From assembly GCA_026419015.1 (NCBI GenBank), contig JAOAAF010000004.1, positions 287-59,931 on the forward strand: a stretch of DNA of 59,645 nt. Reading direction: 5' to 3'. Source of the DNA: Spirochaetota bacterium. GTDB taxonomy: Bacteria > Spirochaetota > UBA4802 > JAGODF01. Positions 52,359-59,645 of the stretch are shown in pieces. Positions within the stretch are counted from its first letter, which is position 1, and every line of letters begins with the position of its first letter. A program made the translations under genes and the position numbers. Below the pieces are notes generated by a model. It did not search any database, was not told where the DNA came from, and was given only the letters and a program-made list of their open reading frames with translations.

Positions 52359-55300
52359 ATGAAACTTCAAAGAATATTTACTCTCGCAATGATGCTGATA
52401 GTAAGCATGCCGATTGTCCAATGCGCAAGCGAATCCGAGCATGTATTTCAGATAAACGATCCCGAGCCACCATTTCGTTTATTCGATATTTTAGATGGGT
52501 ATCCTGCATTGCACGATGCGGTGTCGAATTTAGATCAAACGACATTTAATCACTTGCTTGCCGATATTATGAATTCTGATACCCGCGCAGTCACAGAGCT
52601 TTTGCGACTTTGTTTACAAAAAGATGTCATTCCGAGCACAGTTGTGGATTTGTTGAATAATAATCTTAACCCATTGCTCAACCGCATCATTAACCAAGAC
52701 AACTTCGATCATCCCAGCGAAACGTACAATAATTATGCGAATGATTTGTATTCGCTGCTCGATAAAATGTCTTCTGCGGGGAGAGAATCGATAGGCGATC
52801 TTATCGATATTGTCGGTGATGTATTGGGCTATATTTTCTATGTTCACGGAAATGAAATCGAGACGGTGATGTCGGATATTCGTACCGCGCTCACAGAAAC
52901 CGAAGGACAAACGATCAAAAGCATACTTCCTCTTTTAAACGAAGCGATGGGGAAAATGCTTATGCGGACCAATACGACTTTTGAAGTAGGTGGAAAGGAT
53001 AGTGGGCTTGGCAATGCAGTGAGAGGTATGGATGCACTTCTTGCGGGAATAAACGACGTTTCATCGCAAGACGAGGGTGCGCGGGAAGCCCTCTATGATA
53101 TTATTCGCGAACTGAGCAATCTATTTTCCGTGAAAGATGCAAATGGTTATCCAAAATTTCCCCGCGTTCTCAAAGATTTAATGATTACGCTCGCTGAGTA
53201 TACCACCGAAGGTGGCATTATGACTACCAATAACAATTACTACAACGATGATGGCGAATACTTTGTAAACATGGAGCTTCGCAATGCCATTCGGGGTGCA
53301 TATCCGGCAATAGTTTCGCTTATGCTTCGTGCAAAGCCATCGTGGGATACAAGCGAGAGGCCTGATTTTTCAATAATTGCAGATTCTGAGGGGCGTTCAC
53401 CGCTCGAATTGCTTTCTGAGGCGTTGTACCAGTTGAAGAAAAATTGCCAAATCGATTTCAAATCGTATACAATAGAAGATTCGTTGAAACGAATGGTTCA
53501 ATATAACTGCTATGGATTACCTCGAAGCAGTGCCGACTACAAAGTTTCCTTCTTAGATCATTTGTTATTTACGCTTATCATATCAAATGAATTCGGGTTT
53601 AAAACGCGTTTGGATACTTACGATGGAGAACCATATATAAACAATGAAGGGGGGTTTGATGAAGATAACCGCGTGCATAGCCATGGCGAACCGACGGGCG
53701 GAATCCTTACTGTAAACGACTCGCTGTATTCGATGACATCCAAAGCAAAGCATGCCTTTGCGTATGATTTAGTAAACGAATATCTCGGCGTGTACGATCT
53801 TTCGCTCGATCCGTCTGTGAGCAACCTTCGCTACACGACAAAAAGCGGAAGAACTGATCAGGCAAAAAATATTTTTAGAAGCTCTTTTGATTTTACCAGC
53901 GATGATATAACCGATAACAAATATCGGTATTACATGGGGTACGATTTTCCCGCACTGCTTTTAATGAACGGTTTTTCAGTTGGCGATGCGGGAATCCCCA
54001 ATGGCGGATATAGCGGCATTCAGCCCTCAACGGATATTACCGGTGCTGATGAATCAAACAACGATTATCGAACGTATTATCCGTATGTGGCCAATGGGAT
54101 AGGTGAGCTCAACACCGGGGCATGGGTAATGGGATGGATTGCTCGCGTATGCTGGGAAGGCGAGGGACCCTATTATTATGCGCCGACGAATCCTGAAACC
54201 CGAATTATTGCTGGAAAACAGTATTATGTGTACTATCGGCCTGATGGTCGCGTGTATGCATTTGTATGGAAACCCGATTTAAACGATCCTTCAACATGGG
54301 AGTATTTTTATCCATATGATGGAGGAAACGATGCCAAAGGCACAGCGACCTTGGGAATAGGATCCGAGTTATATTATTCGCGCGAAAATTATTATCGCGC
54401 AGAATGGCAAACCGATAGATATCTTCTTAAAGGGGAGTATGCAAATAGCACACCAAATGTGAGATATTATACCTTTGATCGGGTGGTTGGAAAGGATGGA
54501 ACGGACAAATACCTTATGTATAAGATTAATGATCCAAAAAATCCAAATGACGATATCGATGCGGGAGTTGTATCGGGTGCAAAGGCCGGATATTTAACAT
54601 TCCGCGAACTCATTCCGGAAAAATCGGCGGCGCGCGAGTGCAAATCACCCGAAGAGGCAATGTTTCGAAATTTCCAATGGTTACTTCTTGAAAAGAAGAT
54701 TGTGTGCATCATGCCCATGCGTTCGTACGTCTACGTCCATGCAGGCAACATTCATTTAGACCCGCTCGCAATTGCAGTAATTGAAGCGAATGGCGTGCTT
54801 GGAATGTCGAATTTGCGCAAAGGCGCGGGCGTTGGCGTATGGGTGTATAAGGGCGATGAAGGTCTTGAAAACACTGGATGTACCGGGATGACGATGAATG
54901 GCGAAGTGGTGAACTATGGTACATCATCAATACCGGGCGATGGAAGGCTTATGCTTTTCGTAAAGGAAGATGCGAGATATTTAGCGGGGGCATTGGGAGA
55001 CTTTGTAAATTTAGAAACAATTTGGAACGATATTTTAGGGAGCGGATCGGCCACTCCACCCATCCTTGCGCGGAATCTTGCGCCAATTGGGAGAATGGCA
55101 TTTTTGCAGCCCGATTTTGTGCCATCATCTTCTGCTGATATTGGAAACCAATCTTCACCTGTGTGGAATAGTCGCAATAAATTGTTGCCTGTTGTGATTG
55201 CGCTTGCTGGCGCATTGCATGGGAAATCGTATTATAAAATGCCAGATTCGAGCAATCCGCGTCCATACTGGTACAATTTTGCTGAGAAAAGTAGCCATAA

Positions 55301-56516
55301 GTACCCACTTCGAAAGTTAAACGATTTGCTGACAATGTTAGCAACACCGTATTATAAATATGTGAAAGCGCCCTATTCCGGTGGAAAAGGAAGATGGGTT
55401 CCTTCCATTGCGAAAGAAGATATATACGGTTATTGCGCATATTTAGCACCAGATACAAAAGAGTATAACGATGTGATCGATTATCGGCCGAATCCTGATC
55501 TGCGCAGTATGGCACAGCTATTCGTTGAGAATTCTAAGAATCAAACCGCATCATGCGATGGTTTGTTGCCACTCCTTGCTGAGTCTCAAATTGTGTCGAA
55601 GCTTTTAGCATTCCTCCAGAATACCGGAAGCAACACTGGAATCTATGCGGATAAAAATCCACAAAGCACCAATATCGCAGATTGGGGAGCAAAGCGTAAG
55701 ATTTTCTATGGTTTAGAACAAATAATCACTTCAGTCAAAACGAGCAAAGGAATTGCGTACCAGAGAGGCTATGTTTCATCATCATATCCCGATTGGATGT
55801 TTACGAAGCGCAATGTGGATGTGGATTTGGACGTTGCTCTGGATGAACTCGTTGGTGCGGATTCCCTTGGTAAAGGGTTAGCGGTATTTGTCGATTTTCG
55901 TAATCCCGAGCATAAGAATTATAAAGGGTATAACTGGCTAAATTATTACAAACTCATGTATGGGATAAGTGAACTTTTTAGTAAAAATGGAAAGCTTACA
56001 AATGGGAAATACAACATTACCGATGATGTGATCGATCTTTTGAAAAATGCGTTATCGAATACTTCTGCATCCGCCAATGAAATGGCAGCACTGCGACATA
56101 CGCTTGCGATGTTGTTTATCTACTATCAAAATGGTGAATGGCGTGAAGCTCAAGAACTCACCGATCTGCTTACCGAAGAACTTCCTCGATTGATGGATGT
56201 CTTTAATGGAAGGTACTTCGATTTGTTGAAATTGGCAATGATTGCGTTAGAAGAAAATGGACTTGTTGATTATATTGTAACGAATGTCCATACTGATTAT
56301 CCGTGGCAACAGGTGATTAACGAACTATATGCGTTTTTGAGCAGCACTGACAACATAACAGGAATATCGAACATCAACTCGGTATTTTGGAATGATGTTG
56401 AGGATCTTTTAGTACAATTGATTGCACTGCTCGATGAATCGGTGAACAGACAAGGCGCACGGTATTCTGTTACTGCAGAAACGCTCAACAGCTTATTCAA
56501 TCAACCTATGTTTTAA
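52359..56516 (+). CDS. Giant lipoprotein, tandem paralogue 2
   Basis: 1385 residues from the ATG at 52359 with GAGGTG (52349-52354); the frame extends 4 codons to a TTG, which is rejected. Signal and lipobox: MKLQRIFTLAMMLIVSMPIVQC, Cys22, then ASESEH as in paralogue 1. Shared blocks include RMVQYNCYGLPRSSADYKVS, GDAGIPNGGYSGI, MGWIARVCWEGEGPYYY, MFRNFQWLLLEKK and NKLLPVVIALAGALHGKSYY. Composition is even (about 40% G+C). The gap to paralogue 1 is 34 bases and to the FadL gene 35 bases, so one transcript is likely. No enzyme motif is recognised. Confidence 0.82.
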   Translation: MKLQRIFTLAMMLIVSMPIVQCASESEHVFQINDPEPPFRLFDILDGYPALHDAVSNLDQTTFNHLLADIMNSDTRAVTELLRLCLQKDVIPSTVVDLLNNNLNPLLNRIINQDNFDHPSETYNNYANDLYSLLDKMSSAGRESIGDLIDIVGDVLGYIFYVHGNEIETVMSDIRTALTETEGQTIKSILPLLNEAMGKMLMRTNTTFEVGGKDSGLGNAVRGMDALLAGINDVSSQDEGAREALYDIIRELSNLFSVKDANGYPKFPRVLKDLMITLAEYTTEGGIMTTNNNYYNDDGEYFVNMELRNAIRGAYPAIVSLMLRAKPSWDTSERPDFSIIADSEGRSPLELLSEALYQLKKNCQIDFKSYTIEDSLKRMVQYNCYGLPRSSADYKVSFLDHLLFTLIISNEFGFKTRLDTYDGEPYINNEGGFDEDNRVHSHGEPTGGILTVNDSLYSMTSKAKHAFAYDLVNEYLGVYDLSLDPSVSNLRYTTKSGRTDQAKNIFRSSFDFTSDDITDNKYRYYMGYDFPALLLMNGFSVGDAGIPNGGYSGIQPSTDITGADESNNDYRTYYPYVANGIGELNTGAWVMGWIARVCWEGEGPYYYAPTNPETRIIAGKQYYVYYRPDGRVYAFVWKPDLNDPSTWEYFYPYDGGNDAKGTATLGIGSELYYSRENYYRAEWQTDRYLLKGEYANSTPNVRYYTFDRVVGKDGTDKYLMYKINDPKNPNDDIDAGVVSGAKAGYLTFRELIPEKSAARECKSPEEAMFRNFQWLLLEKKIVCIMPMRSYVYVHAGNIHLDPLAIAVIEANGVLGMSNLRKGAGVGVWVYKGDEGLENTGCTGMTMNGEVVNYGTSSIPGDGRLMLFVKEDARYLAGALGDFVNLETIWNDILGSGSATPPILARNLAPIGRMAFLQPDFVPSSSADIGNQSSPVWNSRNKLLPVVIALAGALHGKSYYKMPDSSNPRPYWYNFAEKSSHKYPLRKLNDLLTMLATPYYKYVKAPYSGGKGRWVPSIAKEDIYGYCAYLAPDTKEYNDVIDYRPNPDLRSMAQLFVENSKNQTASCDGLLPLLAESQIVSKLLAFLQNTGSNTGIYADKNPQSTNIADWGAKRKIFYGLEQIITSVKTSKGIAYQRGYVSSSYPDWMFTKRNVDVDLDVALDELVGADSLGKGLAVFVDFRNPEHKNYKGYNWLNYYKLMYGISELFSKNGKLTNGKYNITDDVIDLLKNALSNTSASANEMAALRHTLAMLFIYYQNGEWREAQELTDLLTEELPRLMDVFNGRYFDLLKLAMIALEENGLVDYIVTNVHTDYPWQQVINELYAFLSSTDNITGISNINSVFWNDVEDLLVQLIALLDESVNRQGARYSVTAETLNSLFNQPMF

Positions 56517-56551
56517 CACAGAACGATAAAATTTAAGAAAGGAGGATGTTC

Positions 56552-58057
56552 ATGCATATTCGGAATTTTTGGGGAATCATTGCTTTTATTTGTGCTGTTG
56601 TTTTCCCCGTTGGTGCATTTGCAAATTTTGCTGATACGTACGGTTTTTCTGCACAAGGAGTTGCTCGCGGAAATGCAATGGCGGCAATAGTAAACGACTG
56701 GTCGAGCGTGTATTATAATATGGCAGGTTTGGGAAGAACTGTTAGTGAGCAAATGCCTGCTGATGTACTTCAATCTAAGAGTTCAAAGCTTGTATATAAG
56801 GAAGGTGAAAAAACTTTAGCTACAAGCGAGAAAGCAATAAATGAATATGATGTTGTACCGTTTAAAGACCAATTGGCTATTACATATATGCTAACCCAAC
56901 CAAAAATGAAAATTGATATCGCAAGGGATACAGTTGCCGATGATGAATTGGGGTTTGGAACTATAACGATTGGGTTAGTCATTGATATAAATAAGTTCGT
57001 TCGATTACCCGATTTCATATCTTCTGGAAGATTTGGGATGGGTTTAGGGGTTATGCAAGATGGTTCGTTAGTAAAAGTATATGATGTGGATTTGCGCACG
57101 CACGATTACCTTCGTTATGGGAGGGAAGCCCAGCGTGCGGTCATTCTTTCGGGAGTTGGATTTGGTTTTTTAAATGATCTTTTCGGATTTGGAGTTGGCG
57201 CAAGCGTATGGTCGGGTGGGAGCGGTGCTGTTCAGCTCGTTGATGTTGGGCTGGGAACAGGCACGCAATATCCAAATCAACAAGTGCAAATGGAGTTAAC
57301 CCCTGCAATTGCCCCTGTTGCAGGATTATATATTTCACCTGGGCAAAAGGTGGAAGCACTAAAAGGGTTGGATTTTGGAGTATTCTATCGTGGCGAGCTT
57401 TACATGGAAGTTACACCGTTCGCGACCGAAGCGCAACTGAATATGGGAGGAATTACGCTTAACATGGGGTTGAATATCTTTGATTATTATACCCCGCATA
57501 TTGTGGGAGGAGGATTAGCATATTCGATTTTTGGCGCATTGCTTTCCTTAGAAGCAGAATATCAAATGTGGTCAAAACATAGAGTATCCAAATCGAAAGA
57601 AATTTACTGGAACAGTTATGGAATAGAAATACCGCAATTCAATGATATTCTCGTGTATAAAGTTGGATTGAGCTATTATTTTGGGTATTTATCGCCTTCC
57701 ATGAGATGGCTGACGTTTAATGCCGGATATATGTATCGACCTACGTTTGTTCCTGATGATGCAAATAAAACAATATTCAATTTTATGGATTGCAATACGC
57801 AGATATTCTCGGTAGGTTTTGATTTTAAAATTCCACGAATGGGACCGATGGTGGCACCAATTATAATTTCGATTACTGGCCAAATGCAAAAATTGCAGGA
57901 GCGCGAAGTGGTAAAGGATGAAGCGTCGGTTATTGCGATCTACCAGGATATTAATGCAAGTTGGACAGGAAGTCAAATTCTTGCGGTAAATCCGAGTTAT
58001 TATACCTATGGTGGTCAAGTGATGAGCCTGTTTGTATCGGTAACAATTTATTGGTAA
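56552..58057 (+). CDS. FadL/OmpP1/TodX-family outer-membrane transporter
   Basis: 501 residues from the ATG at 56552, 6 bases after GGAGG (56541-56545); the ATG at 56546 touches it and is unlikely. A signal peptide ends near VGAFA. The mature start GFSAQGVARGNAMAAIVNDWSSVYYNMAGLGR is the hatch signature of FadL-type porins, which bring long-chain fatty acids or other hydrophobic compounds across the outer membrane. The barrel runs to a C-terminal ...SLFVSVTIYW with a terminal aromatic residue. Last gene before a strong terminator. Confidence 0.9.
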   Translation: MHIRNFWGIIAFICAVVFPVGAFANFADTYGFSAQGVARGNAMAAIVNDWSSVYYNMAGLGRTVSEQMPADVLQSKSSKLVYKEGEKTLATSEKAINEYDVVPFKDQLAITYMLTQPKMKIDIARDTVADDELGFGTITIGLVIDINKFVRLPDFISSGRFGMGLGVMQDGSLVKVYDVDLRTHDYLRYGREAQRAVILSGVGFGFLNDLFGFGVGASVWSGGSGAVQLVDVGLGTGTQYPNQQVQMELTPAIAPVAGLYISPGQKVEALKGLDFGVFYRGELYMEVTPFATEAQLNMGGITLNMGLNIFDYYTPHIVGGGLAYSIFGALLSLEAEYQMWSKHRVSKSKEIYWNSYGIEIPQFNDILVYKVGLSYYFGYLSPSMRWLTFNAGYMYRPTFVPDDANKTIFNFMDCNTQIFSVGFDFKIPRMGPMVAPIIISITGQMQKLQEREVVKDEASVIAIYQDINASWTGSQILAVNPSYYTYGGQVMSLFVSVTIYW

Positions 58058-58110
58058 TAAATACGCGAGTAAAGATTTGTATTAGTAATTCTGTAATCGA
58101 TAGATCAGTG

Positions 58111-58147
58111 AAAGAATCCCTCATTTTATGAGGGATTCTTTGTTTTG
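58111..58147 (+). terminator. Strong terminator after the lipoprotein/FadL operon
   Basis: AAAGAATCCCTCA (58111-58123) and TGAGGGATTCTTT (58129-58141) form a perfect 13-bp stem with a 5-base loop, followed by TGTTTTG. Confidence 0.9.
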
Positions 58148-58246
58148 AAAAATATTCAAAAATTGTGTATTGCGGATTTTGAGTTGAGAGTTAATTTTCG
58201 GATATGTATTTTCGAAGAAAATCTAAAATTTTTATAGGATTGCTCA

Positions 58247-58867
58247 ATGAAATCATATTGCAATAATAACCGAATGTTGGCTTTAATTTTATGTGTAATT
58301 TTTACACTTCTAAGCTGTGAGGAGGAAGCTGGCGAGAAATTCCAGCAACTTGAAGGCGTTTCTCCCGAAGGGGTGAAGGTTGTAGAGGTTTTGGGAGGAG
58401 AGATGCCAGGAATGCAAAAGATATTTAAAAAGATGGCTGTTGCCCAACAATTTACGCCACACAAAAAGTACCTGCTGTATGAAATGCGAATTGTTCTCTC
58501 TCGCAAAGGGAGTTTTTTCGATAGCGACAATTTAAAAGTTGCGCTTTGTTATGATAATGCCGATACCCCAACTTCCCCGAGTGGGTATTACGCGTATGAT
58601 GTGAAATTAAATGCAATCTCTGAGGAAAAAAGCGAGCACATATTTGTTTTTAAAAATCGCCCAATCGTTTATGCGGGAAACAAGTATTGGATTAAAGTTT
58701 ATTTTGCAAATTCCGAAATCGGGGACAATGCGAATAATTACATAGTTTTTTACCATACACCAGGCGATGCATATCCATCGAATTATTTAAAAACATTTGA
58801 TGGAACTCAATGGAATGAAGTTACCGCAGATATGGGAATTACGATATGGGGTAAGGAGCAACTATAG
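58247..58867 (+). CDS. Small lipoprotein
   Basis: 206 residues. The N-terminus ends in the lipobox TLLSC (Cys24) followed by EEEAGE. The mature part is a beta-rich single domain (YLLYEMRIVLSRKG, LKVALCYDNADTPTSPSGYYAYDV, YWIKVYFANSEIG, IVFYHTPGDA, DGTQWNEVTADMGITIWG), similar in look to carbohydrate-binding or jelly-roll modules with periodic Trp/Tyr. The family is not recognised. It lies between the terminator of the FadL operon and the lipase. Confidence 0.72.
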   Translation: MKSYCNNNRMLALILCVIFTLLSCEEEAGEKFQQLEGVSPEGVKVVEVLGGEMPGMQKIFKKMAVAQQFTPHKKYLLYEMRIVLSRKGSFFDSDNLKVALCYDNADTPTSPSGYYAYDVKLNAISEEKSEHIFVFKNRPIVYAGNKYWIKVYFANSEIGDNANNYIVFYHTPGDAYPSNYLKTFDGTQWNEVTADMGITIWGKEQL

Positions 58868-59010
58868 TTAAATATGATCTATATGTATAGATTAAATTGC
58901 GTCTTTTAAAAAAATTCTCATTTTCTGTTGTTATTCCCACAAAAAATATAGACAAAATCAGACATTGCTCGATTTGGCGAGATTTCATTAGAAGTATTTT
59001 GTAATTTAAT

Positions 59011-59023
59011 ACCAACCAGACGG
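59011..59023 (+). promoter_or_regulatory. Motif shared with the giant lipoprotein promoter
   Basis: ACCAACCAGACGG here and ACCAACTGGACGG at 47810-47822 match at 11 of 13 positions, in both cases upstream of an envelope protein gene. A shared regulator is possible; no good -35/-10 pair surrounds this copy. Confidence 0.4.
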
Positions 59024-59063
59024 ATTTCTGGGAATTTAAGGCAATAAGCGGGGGTAATACACA

Positions 59064-59614
59064 ATGAAAAAATTAAGCGTTATAGCACTTACGATTGTGT
59101 TTTTATGTGGGTTTTCGCTCATTGCGATGGCAAAAACCTACGATTTGGTGCTCCTTCATGGGCTTACCAACAAACACCAATGGAGCGATGCGTTTTTGAA
59201 TCAAGTTGCTTCAATTTGGGGATCCGGAAATGTATATGTGATTTATACAAACACATCGACACGTGTATGGACGCGAACGATTAATGGGCGCGTTATTTAT
59301 TTTTGCGGTGAGAACGATTTTAGCGCGGGCGATAAATATATTTGGACTCAAGCATCACGAATGCGAACAAAAATTGTGCTATTGCAGCAATCGTACGGAT
59401 TGAGCACCAATTTTAACGTGATTGCGCACAGCATGGGCGGGTTAGTGACGCGGTACTATGCATGGCAATATCCTTACACCGTTGCGGGATTAGTGACGCT
59501 TGGCACGCCCCATCACGGGTCATCGCTTGCGGTTGCAGCAGATTTTGCATTTTTAAGCTATTTCATCGGCGCGCAAGAGGCAATGGATCATTTAAAGCCT
59601 GCATGGGTACAGAA
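59064..59614 (+). CDS. Secreted alpha/beta-hydrolase (lipase-like), 3' end missing
   Basis: 183 intact codons. Signal peptide MKKLSVIALTIVFLCGFSLIAMA, then YDLVLLHGLTNKHQWSDAF with the oxyanion-hole HG motif and the nucleophile elbow AHSMGG (Ser123) followed by LVTLGTPHHGSS, the classic lipase pattern. Asp and His of the triad would lie in the missing part. It may cleave triglycerides or other esters outside the cell and feed the FadL-type porin nearby. The frame continues through the terminal adapter to read LLYTSPSPR, which is not biological. Confidence 0.85.
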
Positions 59615-59645
59615 CTGTCTCTTATACACATCTCCGAGCCCACGA
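59615..59645. other. Illumina Nextera transposase adapter (artefact)
   Basis: The last 31 bases begin CTGTCTCTTATACACATCT, the Tn5 mosaic end, and continue with the Nextera read-2 adapter. They are untrimmed sequencing adapter and not genomic DNA. Confidence 0.98.

Noticed and set aside
1-59645. CRISPR array, tRNA, rRNA or insertion sequence
   Set aside because: No regularly spaced repeats, no tRNA T-loop in an intergenic region, no rRNA sequence and no transposase frame were seen on either strand.

Overview
The window is a chromosomal stretch (about 40% GC by eye) from a diderm, probably anaerobic and motile heterotroph. The diderm signs are a TolC-type channel, FadL-type and other beta-barrels, an OmpA domain and many lipoproteins. 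The anaerobe signs are a four-subunit 2-oxoacid:ferredoxin oxidoreductase and a 2-hydroxyacyl-CoA-dehydratase activase. Motility is suggested by a chemotaxis receptor. Relaxed lipoboxes, the OmpA/FlgD-Ig-like surface protein and the SpoIIE/STAS proteins would fit Spirochaetota, but I cannot prove the phylum. The last 31 bases are Illumina Nextera adapter, so this is an assembled contig whose right end is an artefact; the left end cuts a gene.

Layout. 1-4.5 kb: C-terminus of an OmpA-type protein, a mannosyl-3-phosphoglycerate phosphatase-like HAD protein, a STAS anti-anti-sigma factor, and a MoxR ATPase/VWA (CoxD/CoxE-like) pair. 4.9-8.7 kb: a DmdC/FadE-type acyl-CoA dehydrogenase, convergent with a WbpM/PglF-type sugar dehydratase across a strong shared terminator. 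8.8-14.6 kb: TetR regulator, TolC-type channel and RND pump, with no adaptor gene. 14.7-19.4 kb: a 1566-residue Ser/Thr kinase-AAA-TPR-GAF-AraC fusion. 19.5-22.1 kb: an AsnRS paralogue lacking the anticodon-binding domain (probable AsnRS-derived asparagine synthetase), followed by asnS. 22.6-27.5 kb: a B12/radical SAM protein, a DUF6249-like/ECF sigma/anti-sigma operon, small regulators and thioredoxin. 27.6-30.2 kb: the vorDBAC-like operon. 30.3-31.6 kb: DAHP synthase behind an undescribed-looking aromatic leader-peptide attenuator. 31.6-43 kb: a HAD phosphatase coupled to a Cys-rich microprotein, a cNMP/SpoIIE phosphatase, a beta-barrel, an operon ending in a CoA-transferase/GNAT fusion, a six-TM chemotaxis receptor and a CrtC/AttH-like protein. 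43.3-47.6 kb: a giant BadF-type activase. 48-59.6 kb: two tandem giant paralogous lipoproteins, a FadL-type porin, a small lipoprotein and a secreted lipase cut by the contig end.

Themes. Lipase, FadL porin and acyl-CoA dehydrogenase together suggest growth on exogenous lipids. The oxidoreductase, CoA-transferase and activase suggest CoA-thioester fermentation.

The most interesting item is the leader upstream of DAHP synthase: a 21-codon open reading frame with nine consecutive aromatic codons (four Tyr, four Phe, one Trp), then three mutually exclusive hairpins ending in a T-tract terminator. This is a complete trp-type attenuator placed on the entry step of the shikimate pathway.
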